Of a stretch of DNA of 64,000 nt, positions 56,601 to 63,113 are shown piece by piece. The notes under the pieces were generated by a model. That model worked only from the letters and a program-made list of their open reading frames with translations, had not been told where the DNA came from and made no database searches. The stretch covers positions 7,095,501-7,159,500 of the forward strand of contig NZ_CP031455.1 of the NCBI RefSeq assembly GCF_003391135.1. Reading direction: 5' to 3'. Positions within the stretch are counted from its first letter, which is position 1. Each line of letters begins with the position of its first letter. Made by a program: the position numbers and the translations under genes. This DNA is from Streptoverticillium olivoreticuli subsp. olivoreticuli. GTDB taxonomy: Bacteria > Actinomycetota > Actinomycetes > Streptomycetales > Streptomycetaceae.

Positions 56601-57806
56601 GGCGCGGAGGCCACCGTGGCCGCCTGCGACGCCGCCGACCGGGAGGCGCTGGCCGCCCTGCTGGCGGGCGTCCCGGCGGAGCACCCGCTGACGGCCGTGG
56701 TGCACACCGCGGGCGTGCTCGACGACGGTGTCATCGACCTGCTGACGCCGGAGCGGGTGGACCGGGTGCTCGCGCCCAAGGTCGACGCGGCGGTGAACCT
56801 GCACGAGCTGACCCGGGAGCTGGACCTGTCCGCCTTCGTGCTCTACTCGGCGGCGGCCGGCACCCTCGGCAGCCCCGGCCAGGGCAGCTACTCGGCGGCC
56901 AACGTCTTCCTGGACGCCCTCGCCCGGCACCGCCGGGCCCGCGGGCTGGCCGCCGTGTCCCTGGTGTGGGGCATGTGGGCAGAGGAGCGCGGCATGGCCG
57001 GCACGCTCGGCGCGGCCGACCTCGGCCGGTCGGCGCGCGGCGGTGTGCTGCCGCTGTCCGCGGCGGAGGGCCTGGCCCTGTTCGACGCGGCCCACGAGGC
57101 CGGCGAGCCGGTGCTGGTGCCGGTGCGGCTGGACCTGGCCGCCCTGCGCGCCAACGCCGCCGCCGGGGAGCTGCAGCCGCTCTACCGCGGCCTGGTGCGC
57201 GTCCCCGTCCGCCGCGCCGCGGAGTCCGGACGCGCCACGGTGGCCGCCGAGGCCACGGCCGAGACGCTGGCAGCACGCCTCGCCGGCCTCTCCGAGGCCG
57301 AGCAGCAGCGCACCGTGCTCGACCTGGTGCGCCGTGAGGTGGCGGCCGTCCTGGGCTACGCGTCCAAGGAACAGGTCGGCGCCGAGCAGGCGTTCAAGGA
57401 GCTCGGCTTCGACTCGCTGACCGCCGTGGAGCTCCGCAACCGCCTCGACGCGGCCAGCGGACTGCGGCTCTCGGCGACGCTGGTCTACGACTACCCGACC
57501 CCGCTGGCGCTCGCGCACCAGCTGCGGGCCGAGGTGGCACCGCAGGCCGCCGAGCCCGGGCACTCCGTCCTGGAGGAGCTGGAGCGGCTGGAGAACATCC
57601 TGTCGGCCCAGGCACCGGAGGACCTGGCCGCGTTGACCGAGGACGAGGACGCCCACGACCGAGTCGCGGTGCGCCTGCAGTCCCTGCTGACGAAGTGGAA
57701 CGACATCCGGAACGCCGCGGATGACACCGCCGGGGCGAACGTGCTCGAAGAGGCCAGTGACGACGAGCTCTTCGACTTCATCGACAAGAGGTTCGGCAAG
57801 AGCTGA
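32595..57806 (+). CDS. Type I modular polyketide synthase, gene 3: five modules
   Basis: This 8403-residue PKS protein begins with a docking coiled coil (MTTPNEKIVEALRASLKETD) and carries modules h KS-AT-DH-KR-ACP (about residue 35), i KS-AT-KR-ACP (1792), j KS-AT-DH-KR-ACP (3263), k KS-AT-KR-ACP (5012), l KS-AT-DH-KR-ACP (6548) and a C-terminal docking tail (from about 8320). All five ATs are malonyl type. DH-KR and KR-only modules alternate strictly, which would give repeating ene-diol units. The ATG at 32595 is chosen because it follows the gene 2 stop by 25 bp, has GGAG at 7 nt and opens with a typical docking helix. The ORF ends 9 bp before a perfect 12-bp hairpin. Oddities: Ser to Ala in the KRs of h and l, Asp variants in the DHs of j and l, and no dimerization element in i. 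Confidence 0.97.
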   Translation: MTTPNEKIVEALRASLKETDRLRRQNQQLTEASREPIAIVGMSCRYPGGVRSPEDLWQLVDRGGDAISGFPEDRGWDIESLYDPDPDREGTFYARGGGFLYEAAEFDPGFFGISPREALAMDPQQRLLLETSWEAFERAGIDPAAVRGSRTGVFVGASAQAYGAGEYDLPDGVEGHLLTGTASSVASGRLSYAFGLEGPAATIDTACSSSSVALHLAVQALRTGECSLALAAGVTVLASPDVFVEFSRQRGLSADGRCKSFAASADGTGWSEGVGVLLVERLSDARRNGHQVLAVVRGSAVNQDGASNGLTAPNGPAQQRVIRQALENARLSAADVDAVEAHGTGTTLGDPIEAQALLATYGQERPEGQPLWLGSLKSNIGHTQNAAGVAGIIKMVMAMRHGVLPQTLHVDEPSPHVDWAAGDVELLTDARPWPETGRPRRFGVSSFGVSGTNVHTIIEQAPAEEAAGSASEPGAVPPVLPVVLSARTGEGLRAQAERLGAHLAAAPAAGLMDLGHSLATQRAAFEERAALVVADRDALLAGLEALARGESAAGLVTGSADGGKTAFLFTGQGSQRLGMGRELYAAYPAFAQALDAVCAELDAHLERPMKSVLFGDDASVLDQTAFTQPALFAVEVALFRLVESWGVKADFLSGHSIGELAAAHVAGVLSLADAAKLVAARGRLMQELPAGGAMIAVQASEEEVLPLLTEGVSIAALNGPQSVVIAGDEDAALEIAAGFEEQGRKTKRLTVSHAFHSPRMDGMLEEFRAVAEGLSYEAPRIPVVSGLTGAVVPAEEITNPDFWVRHVREAVRFLDAVRTLEAQCVTTFVELGPDGVLSAMGQECVTGTEADFVPVLRKGRPEAEALTTGLARAQVRGVAVDWAAFYAGTGAGRAELPTYAFQHQRFWLEPGAITGDATAVGLESADHPLLGAAVPLAMSDGFLFTGRLGLDSHPWLADHAVLGSAVLPGAALVELAIRAGDQVGCEHLAELAVETPLVLPARGGVRIQVEVGARDAAGRRKFSVSSRADDAADTAWTRHATGALADTRPSAAPAELTTWPPAGAEAIDTDDLYTELAAAGLRHGPLFQGLTAAWRSGEELFAEVRLAEDADPAAAAFAVHPALLDAVLHALHGRSGARLTSAWQGVTLHAVGADALRVRISPTGEDTVALVLADATGQPVATVDALTLRPLPESDADLVAAGSSAHQQALFRLDWVAPRAVATEPGAAGRRAALGADAFGLGPAGVTDASFPDLAALAAAVDAGETTAPELVLASFPAAQDGEDLAAATHRAALRALELVQGWLADTRFTDAKLALVTRGAIAAGPDEDVTDLAHSALWGLLRSAETENPDRFVLVDLDGTDASTAALHDALATGEPELALRDGEILVPRLARTTAADLKGPDTPVPALDTEGTVLITGGTGSLGRLVARHLITEYGVRHLLLTSRRGPEAPGADELRDELAALGAQVTIAGCDAADREALAATLAAVPAAHPLTAVVHTAGVLDDATVPGLTSGQLDRVLRPKVDAAWNLHELTRDLDLSAFVLFSAIAGTLGGAGQANYAAGNVFLDALAGHRHAQGLPATSLVWGLWAGSGGITGGLTETDLLRLARSGMGALGDDEGMALFDAARRTGRAVLVPARLDLAALRSAHGTGPVPALLRGLIRGSGRRTAAAGPAAAGSSLSERLLALPPAERRRTLLDLVRTQVSAVLGHAGPEAVEPRRAFKELGFDSLIAVELRNRLSAATGLKLPTTIVFDHPNSAFLADHLRGELLGVLVDEDAEQADATATAAPDDDPIAIVAMSCRYPGDVDSPEELWRLVTGGEDAITGFPVNRGWEALDWASEGETGDYARAGGFLHEADLFDAAFFGISPREALAMDPQQRLLLETSWEAFERAGIDPEAVRGRSVGVFVGASYSAYEVGLEQAGAEVAGHVMTGNAGSVISGRISYALGLEGPAVTVDTACSSSLVALHWAIQALRQGECSMALAGGVTVMTTPGTFTEFSRQRGLASDGRVKAFAAAADGTGWGEGVGMLLVERLSDARKHGHPVLAVVRGSAVNQDGASNGLTAPNGPAQQRVIRKALAGAGLTTAEVDVVEAHGTGTTLGDPIEAQALLATYGQNRPDGRPLYLGSIKSNIGHSQAASGVAGIIKMVQAMERGVLPQTLHVDEPTPHVDWSAGAVELLTETIDWPETGRPRRAAVSSFGISGTNAHTIIEQAPAADPAPTAGTRLPLLPFTVSAKSPDALRAQAERLHAHLTIHPELEPADVARSLATGRAGLHHRAVLAADGRDALLHGLEALAAGRTAPGLAEGTVTEGGTAFLFTGQGSQRLGMGRELYAAFPVFAEAFDAVCDELDRHLERPLKTVVFGEDAELLNQTGYTQPALFAVEVALFRLVEAWGVRADVLSGHSIGELAAAHVAGVLSLADAAKLVAARGRLMQELPAGGAMIAVEASEEEVLPLLTERVSIAALNGPRSVVIAGDEDAAVTIAASFEEQGRKTKRLTVSHAFHSPRMDGMLEEFRAVAEGLSYEAPRIGIVSGLTGALVSVEEITSSDFWVRHVREAVRFLDAVRTLEAQDVTTFVELGPDGVLSAMGQECVTGDGAAFIPVLRKGRAEAEALTAAVARANVRGVTVDWAAFFAGTGAVRVELPTYAFQRRRYWPDAPVRALAAPAGVDGWRYQVSWKPLSPSTASRPTGVWLVAAPEGEAEWSAGVIRTLIERGAEARLVELGAADGRAGYAERLREAAVGAEVSGVLSLLALAEDGGLPATAALTQALGDAAVDAPLWVATRGAVSTGRTDAPADPARAQVWGLGRIAALEHPERWGGLVDLPETADDRALTRLVTVLAGAGDEDQIAIRSAGVLGRRLVRAAAAPVAEADAWRPRGSVLVTGGTGALGAQVARWLVENGAEHLVLTSRRGPDAPGAAELRDELVAMGARVTVAACDVADREALAGLIASLPEELPLTAVVHAAGVLDDGVLDALTPERFATVLRAKAGAAANLDELTRELDLSAFVLFSSISGTLGAAGQANYGAANAYLDALAERRRAEGLPATSIAWGPWAEGGMAADAALEQRMRRAGLPPMDAALAISALQQALDLDDAVLAVADVDWERFGPGFAAVRPSPLLSDLAETRQSASRTATAVDRAGKAAEPASSLGRQLLELGESERGTFLLDLVRGHVAEVLGHAHVEDVAADRAFREIGFDSLTAVELRNGLNAVTGLRLPATLIYDYPTPNALADHLLAELLGEQAAITGPVLTAVADDPIAIVAMSCRFPGGVHTPEQLWQLLSSGTDVISGMPTDRGWDLEALYNPDPDAEGTSYAREGGFLHDVADFDPTFFGISPREALAMDPQQRLLLETSWEAFERAGIDPATLRGSHAGVFVGTNGQDYLSLLLGGSEGLEGHMGTGNAASVISGRLAYVFGLEGPAVTIDTACSSSLVALHSAIQALRNGECSLALAGGVTVMSTPGVFIDFSRQRGLATDGRIKAFAAGADGTGWGEGVGMLLVERLSDARKNGHPVLAVVRGTAVNQDGASNGLTAPNGPSQQRVIRQALAAAGLSATEVDAVEAHGTGTRLGDPIEAQALLATYGQDRPADRPLYLGSIKSNIGHTQAAAGVAGVIKMVLAMRHGVLPQTLHIDEPTPHVDWAAGDIALLTESVAWPETDRPRRAGISSFGFSGTNAHTIIEQAPAEEAVESASEPGAVPPVLPVVLSARTGEGLRAQAERLRTHLTEEPETALADLGYSLAAHRALLEERAALVVADRDALLAGLEALARDESAAGLVTGSVASGRTAFLFTGQGSQRLGMGRELYAAFPVFAEAFDAVCDELDRHLERPLKTVVFGEDAELLDRTGWTQPALFAIEVALFRLVESWGVKADFLSGHSIGELAAAHVAGVLSLADAAKLVAARGRLMQELPAGGAMIAVQASEDEVLPLLTEGVSIAALNGPQSVVIAGDEDAALEIAAAFEAQGRKTKRLTVSHAFHSPRMDGMLEEFRAVAEGLSYETPRIPIVSNLTGALVSVEEITSPDFWVRHVREAVRFLDGVRALEEHGVTTFIELGPDGVLSAMGQECVTGDGTAFVPVLRKGRAEAEALTAAVARAHVRGAKVDWAAYYAGTGAVRVELPTYAFQRERYWPKVSSLYLGDVAAVGLGRAGHPLLGASAELPGADGMLFTNRLALSTHPWLADHTIMDTVLLPGTAFVELAIRAGDQVGCEHLEELTLEAPLVLPERGGVQLRLWVGAADESGRRPLTFHSRLEDLPAEEPWTRHASGVLAAAADRSEPAFEMGVWPPKGAAEVAVEDRYEHLRDVGFAYGPAFQGLRKAWRRDGEIFAEVQLPEDARAADFGLHPALLDSALHALGLGGLGGTETQGRLPFAWAGVSLLAGGAAALRVRMAATGGDGVLLEIADATGAPVAAVESLALRPVSDEQLRNARTTYHESLFRVEWTGLAAASAASADGRWAVLGSAALVGADVPAYATYTDLVEAVDAGAPAPEFVFVSPSADGAGEDAAAVAHRAGAEALALVHAWLAEERFADSRLVVLTSGAVATEAGAPVTDLAGATVRGLLRSAQSENPDRFLLVDIDGHADSLGALPAALTAGEPEIAIREGALKAPRLARAASADDIDATAWNADGTVLVTGASGSLGGLFARHLVAEHSVRNLLLVSRRGAEAPGAAELAAELTEAGASVMWAACDVADREALAAVLADVPAAHPLTAVVHTAGVLDDGTVGSLTPERLAYVFRPKVDAAWNLHELTRDLDLAAFVVFSSAAGVFGGAGQGNYAAANAFLDALAEHRRAQGLAATALAWGLWAGGGMGDTLDEADITRMRRAGVPPLSAADGLRLFDAALTTGESTLVPMRLDLPALRTQAANGPVSALLRGLVRVPARRTVDAGVAGAGESGLVQRLVGLSPVEQERMLLDLVRGQVATVLGYAGAETVGSGRAFKELGFDSLTAVELRNQLNAVTGLRLPATLIFDYPDPTVLARHLRTELVGDEVVTTAPDTTVVVADDEPIAIVGMSCRFPGGITSPEELWQLVLGSVDAISGFPADRGWDLDALNGGTPGASGTSSTIEGGFLHDAAEFDPAFFGINPREAMAMDPQQRLLLETSWEAFERAGIDPTSVRGSRTGVFAGVMYHDYLTRLTGVPEDLEGYLGTGAAGSVASGRVSYTFGLEGPAVTIDTACSSSLVALHLAAQALRNGECTMALAGGVTVMATPDTFIDFSRQQGLSTDGRCKSFAAAADGTGWSEGAGMLLVERLSDAQRHGHPVLAVVRGSAVNQDGASNGLTAPNGPSQQRVIRAALANAGVSAADVDAVEAHGTGTTLGDPIEAQALLATYGQERLEGQPLWLGSFKSNVGHTQAAAGVGGIIKMVMAMRHGVLPQTLHIDEPTPHVDWATGDIELLTEARAWPETGRVRRAAVSSFGVSGTNAHTIIEQAPEQAPARPAAPAVELPAVPWVLSGKSEAALRGQAERLLAHLAAHTEPAATDVAYSLATGRAALERRAAVVAADPAGLRAGLEALARGTTAAGLITGTATESGTAFLFTGQGSQRLGMGRELYAAYPAFAEAFDAVCDELDRHLERPLKTVVFGEDAELLNQTRYTQPALFAVEVALFRLVEAWGVRADVLSGHSIGELAAAHVAGVLSLADAAKLVAARGRLMQELPAGGAMVAIQASEEEVLPLLTEGVSIAALNGPQSVVIAGDEDAALAIAAGFEEQGRKTKRLTVSHAFHSPRMDGMLDAFRAVAEGLTYEAPRIPVVSGLTGALVSAEEITNPEFWVRHVREAVRFLDVVRTLETQNVTTFVELGPDGVLTAMAQECVTGEGAAFVSALRKGRAEAESVTGALAALHVRGVALDWTAFFAGTEAARVELPTYAFERRRYWVESPEGPAQGGALTVDAVDARFWEAVEREDLEALAGTLRSEDTEELSSLSAVLPMLSSWRRQQTELSTVDAWRYQATWKPVTLRAEGAPSGRWLVVTSADQAGAAWAEGVVRMLAARGAEARVVELGAEGDRSSVAERLRAEAGDGAVAGVFSLLAAAGAAGLNRTLALTQALGDAAVDAPLWVATRGAVSVGRSDAPVDPVQARVWGLGRVAALELPERWGGLVDLPETADDRALARLAGVLSGRGGEDQVAVRSSGVFGRRLTRGAAPAKAGRTWVPGGGSVLVTGGTGALGGHVARWLVGQGAEHLVLTSRRGPDAPGAAELRDELVALGAQVTVAACDVADREALAGLLASLPAELPLTAVVHAAGVLDDGVLDALTPERFATVLRAKAEAAANLDELTRDLDLSAFVLFSSTAGSMGAAGQGNYAAANAFLDALAERRRAEGLPATSIAWGPWAEGGMAGDEALEQRMRRAGVPPMAAELAIAALQRALDLDETAVTIADIDWARLAPGFTASRPSALLLELPEARTALEAEAAQAPGAGAAAEGESSLARRLAGLSGAEAEQALLDLVRSAVADVLGHADTEEVEAGRAFKELGFDSLTAVELRNRLNSVTGLRLPPTLVYDYPSSAALADHLRTEVLGEESEPVAGPAASVAAVADDPIAIVAMSCRFPGGVTTPEELWKLLASGRDAVTGFPADRGWDIEGLYDPESDGENTSYVREGGFLTDAGAFDAAFFGISPREAVAMDPQQRLLLETSWEAFERAGIAPGTLRGRQVGVFAGTNGQDYMSLVLNSSDGGDGFMGTGNAASVMSGRVSYALGLEGPAVTVDTACSSSLVALHWAIQALRNGECSLALAGGVTVMSTPGSFVEFSKQRGLASDGRIKAFAAGADGTGWGEGVGMLLVERLSDAQRNGHPVLAIVRGSAINQDGASNGLTAPNGPSQQRVIRQALASAGISAAEVDAVEAHGTGTTLGDPIEAQALLATYGQDRTVGEPLYLGSIKSNIGHTQAAAGVAGIMKMVLALQHGVLPQTLHVDAPTPHVDWSAGEIALLTESVEWPETGRPRRAAVSAFGISGTNAHTVLEQAPEQLSVETAATSPVTELPVLPWVLSGKSEAALRGQAERLRAHLAERPAVDAVDVAYSLATTRSALDHRAVLAAGDRDGLLRGLAALARGESAEPAVPGLVQGSVAAGKTAFLFTGQGSQRIGMGRELYESFPVFADALDEVCAHLDGHLERPLKDVVFGDDAELLNQTGFTQPALFAVEVALFRLVEGWGLRPDFLSGHSIGELAAAHVAGVLSLADACTLVAARGRLMQELPAGGAMIAVQASEEEVLPMLTERVSIAALNGPMSVVVAGDEDAALAIAAVFEEQGRKTKRLTVSHAFHSPRMDGMLEEFRTVAEGLSYEAPRIPIVSNLTGAVVSAEEITTADFWVRHVREAVRFLDGVRALEAQNVTTFVELGPDGVLTAMAQECLAEPGRAELVPALRKGRPEAQAATDTLARLFVRGTAPDWEAFFAGTGARRVALPTYAFQQRHYWADALLGLDEFASMGLGAAGHPLLGAAVELPDSDAFLFSGRLSLRSHGWLADHAVGDTALVPGSAFVELAVRAGDHAGCDLLEELNLEAPLVLPEHGGVQLRVSVGEPDDAGRRTLAVHSRPEGADQPWTRHASGLLATGGAVAGPAGLSTWPPAEAQPVPADEIYARLARTGLSHGPAFQGLERVWRRGAELFAEVRVAEDRQPEAARFALHPALLDAALQPLALLAADTDGAVLAGSWRGVSVRAIGADALRVRLAPAADPAQDGAVSVVLADAAGSLVATVDALATRPLDVDRIAGASAATAGRHESLFRVDWTALPVSPAAPAERFAVIGGDELKLGVALESAGVRVEAYDDLAALNAAVAAGGSAPETVLLPLLHESGDGSGEDLAGAVHTAAHHALSLLQEWLNGGRPGAARLVVVTRGAVAAAGDTEVADLVSAPVWGLLRAAQAENPEQFLLLDIDGPSSWTESGAASFAAVPGALAAGEPELALRAGTVYVPRLARVEDRAEAGTPASVAAVDPEGTVLITGATGGLGRLLARHLVAEHGARHLLLVSRRGPAAEGMAELTAELRELGAEATVAACDAADREALAALLAGVPAEHPLTAVVHTAGVLDDGVIDLLTPERVDRVLAPKVDAAVNLHELTRELDLSAFVLYSAAAGTLGSPGQGSYSAANVFLDALARHRRARGLAAVSLVWGMWAEERGMAGTLGAADLGRSARGGVLPLSAAEGLALFDAAHEAGEPVLVPVRLDLAALRANAAAGELQPLYRGLVRVPVRRAAESGRATVAAEATAETLAARLAGLSEAEQQRTVLDLVRREVAAVLGYASKEQVGAEQAFKELGFDSLTAVELRNRLDAASGLRLSATLVYDYPTPLALAHQLRAEVAPQAAEPGHSVLEELERLENILSAQAPEDLAALTEDEDAHDRVAVRLQSLLTKWNDIRNAADDTAGANVLEEASDDELFDFIDKRFGKS
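32697..37910 (+). other. PKS module h: KS-AT(malonyl)-DH-KR-ACP, KR Ser to Ala
   Basis: KS about 32697-33980, Cys 33213 in DTACSSSS, loop ASAQAYG with LLTG as in KS f. AT from about 34284, Ser 34560, HAFH 34851. DH about 35349-36170 with canonical HAVLGSAVLP (His 35469) and Asp 35967; the YGPxFQ motif reads HGPLFQ. KR: TGGTGSLG from 36846, LDD 37104, Tyr 37275, Ala (37236) where the catalytic Ser should be. ACP Ser 37785. Alkene expected if the KR tolerates Ala. Confidence 0.93.
33969..34260 (+). repeat. KS-AT linker of module h, similar to 43656-43955
   Basis: It begins with EQAPAEEA, shares GSASEPGAVPPVLPVVLS-like coding sequence with module j, diverges for about 60-80 bp, then matches again through LVVADRDALLAGLEALA. 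A patchy match inside one linker suggests local gene conversion. Confidence 0.75.
37968..42330 (+). other. PKS module i: KS-AT(malonyl)-KR(B)-ACP lacking the dimerization element
   Basis: KS about 37968-39248, Cys 38481, loop ASYSAYE; the N-terminal part is shorter than usual (VNRGWEALDWASEG). AT from about 39543, Ser 39819, HAFH 40110. After LPTYAFQRRRYW the protein passes within about 20 residues to VDGWRYQVSWKPL at the KR start; the DxRFWxxVERxD element of the other KR-only modules is missing. KR: TGGTGALG from 41262, LDD 41517, Ser and Tyr (41688) intact. ACP Ser 42210. Predicted D-beta-hydroxyl. Confidence 0.94.
42381..47580 (+). other. PKS module j: KS-AT(malonyl)-DH-KR(B)-ACP, DH Gly to Asp
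   Basis: KS about 42381-43668, Cys 42900, TNGQDY loop. AT from about 43971, Ser 44247, HAFH 44538. DH about 45030-45890 with HTIMDTVLLP (His 45159, Asp 45171 for Gly) and HPALLD Asp 45657. KR: TGASGSLG from 46515, LDD 46773, Ser 46905 and Tyr 46944 intact. ACP Ser 47454. The downstream KS k has the VMYHDY loop, consistent with an alkene being formed here despite the DH variant. Confidence 0.94.
43656..43955 (+). repeat. KS-AT linker of module j, similar to 33969-34260
   Basis: This is the partner of the module h linker block, with the same alternation of near-identical and diverged stretches. Confidence 0.75.
47628..52180 (+). other. PKS module k: KS-AT(malonyl)-KR(B)-ACP
   Basis: KS about 47628-48918, Cys 48150, VMYHDY loop at 48000-48017 as in KS d; two small deviations are GINPREA for GISPREA and SNVGH for SNIGH. 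AT from about 49218, Ser 49494, HAFH 49785. Dimerization-element stretch (DARFWEAVERED) near 50307. KR: TGGTGALG from 51108, LDD, Ser and Tyr (51534) intact. ACP Ser 52056. Predicted D-beta-hydroxyl. Confidence 0.95.
52236..57535 (+). other. PKS module l: KS-AT(malonyl)-DH-KR-ACP, variant DH and KR
   Basis: KS about 52236-53522, Cys 52755, TNGQDY loop. AT from about 53841, Ser 54117, HAFH 54408. DH about 54906-55770: HAVGDTALVP (His 55029, Asp 55041 for Gly), upstream SHGWLAD rather than the usual HPWLAD, YGPxFQ replaced by HGPAFQ, Asp 55524 followed by Gln at the D-x3-H/Q position. KR: TGATGGLG from 56460, LDD 56718, Tyr 56889, Ala (56850) for the catalytic Ser. ACP Ser 57414. The most divergent DH in the window; it may leave a beta-hydroxyl. 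Confidence 0.92.
57550..57803 (+). other. C-terminal docking domain of PKS protein 3
   Basis: SVLEELERLENILS starts the first helix, followed by a segment with VRLQSLLTKWNDI and the terminal helix DDELFDFIDKRFGKS. This is very like the tail of protein 4, with the same SVLEEL opening, and should dock to the MANExxLRxYLK-type N-terminus of protein 4. Confidence 0.78.
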
Positions 57807-57815
57807 GAAGACCGA

Positions 57816-57844
57816 GCGGGCCGGGCGTTTGACGCCCGGCCCGC
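57816..57844 (+). terminator. Perfect 12-bp GC hairpin in the gene 3 / gene 4 gap
   Basis: Arms 57816-57827 and 57833-57844 are perfect reverse complements around a TTTGA loop, starting 9 bp after the gene 3 stop. It is followed by GAAAAA and not by a T-run. Actinomycete terminators often lack a U-tract, so this may be a terminator, an attenuator that lowers gene 4 expression, or an mRNA-stabilising hairpin. The rest of the 128-bp gap (57807-57934) shows no convincing promoter. Confidence 0.6.
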
Positions 57845-57922
57845 GAAAAACGGGGAATTCAGCGGCCCGAAGCGCGGCGGCACCACCCCACAGACCACCC
57901 CGACGATCCACCGCATTCGAAT

Positions 57923-57928
57923 AGGAAG
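57923..57928 (+). promoter_or_regulatory. Ribosome binding site of PKS gene 4
   Basis: AGGAAG lies 6 nt upstream of the ATG at 57935, supporting that start. Confidence 0.8.
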
Positions 57929-57934
57929 CGCCAC

Positions 57935-62890
<4,956 letters not shown>

Positions 62891-62904
62891 TGAACATTTC
62901 GCTA

Positions 62905-62933
62905 TTGACGCGCCTTTCGAAGTCGGACAGGAT
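62905..62933 (+). promoter_or_regulatory. Candidate sigma-70-type promoter before gene 5
   Basis: TTGACG (62905-62910), 17 bp, then CAGGAT (62928-62933). This fits the streptomycete vegetative consensus TTGACR...TAGRRT except for one base in the -10. It would start transcription near 62940, giving a leader of roughly 170 nt before gene 5 that contains the hairpin at 62968-63013. Motif match only. Confidence 0.35.
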
Positions 62934-62967
62934 TTTCCGCACTCTCGTATAAGGCTCGGCATTCCCG

Positions 62968-63013
62968 CTGCCCCCTATCGCCCCGCTGTCACCCAGGGGG
63001 TGATAGGGGGCAG
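62968..63013 (+). terminator. Long hairpin in the gene 4 / gene 5 gap
   Basis: Arms 62968-62979 and 63002-63013 are perfect 12-bp reverse complements. The stem continues through one G-T wobble (62980/63001) and four C-G pairs (62981-62984 with 62997-63000), leaving a 12-nt loop. There is no U-tract; G-rich sequence follows. It may be a terminator after gene 4 or an attenuator in the leader of gene 5. Confidence 0.6.
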
Positions 63014-63032
63014 TTAGGGGTTGTAGGGAGGG
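62996..63032 (+). other. Potential G-quadruplex on the coding strand
   Basis: Five G-runs of 5, 5, 4, 3 and 3 occur with spacers of 5, 6, 5 and 1 nt, satisfying the usual G3+N1-7 pattern. It overlaps the 3' arm of the preceding hairpin, so hairpin and quadruplex would be mutually exclusive in RNA. Confidence 0.45.
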
Positions 63033-63113
63033 TTAGCCCGGCCATAGCCTCTCGCCGAGAAGTGGACCAATTGCTTAATTCCGATGCCGTCTGCCGTAAA
63101 TGGGTTGCGTTAA

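Noticed and set aside
57915..57922. ATTCGAAT palindrome as a possible operator
   Set aside because: It is only 8 bp, overlaps the region just before the ribosome site of gene 4, and has no second copy in the other gaps.
63021..63050. Second promoter TTGTAG-18-TAGCCT before gene 5
   Set aside because: Both hexamers fit poorly, and it lies within the G-rich tract; too weak to list.
63100..63102. An ATG 14 bp before the gene 5 start
   Set aside because: It is out of frame with the KS; the in-frame TAA at 63111 and the docking sequence fix the start at 63114.
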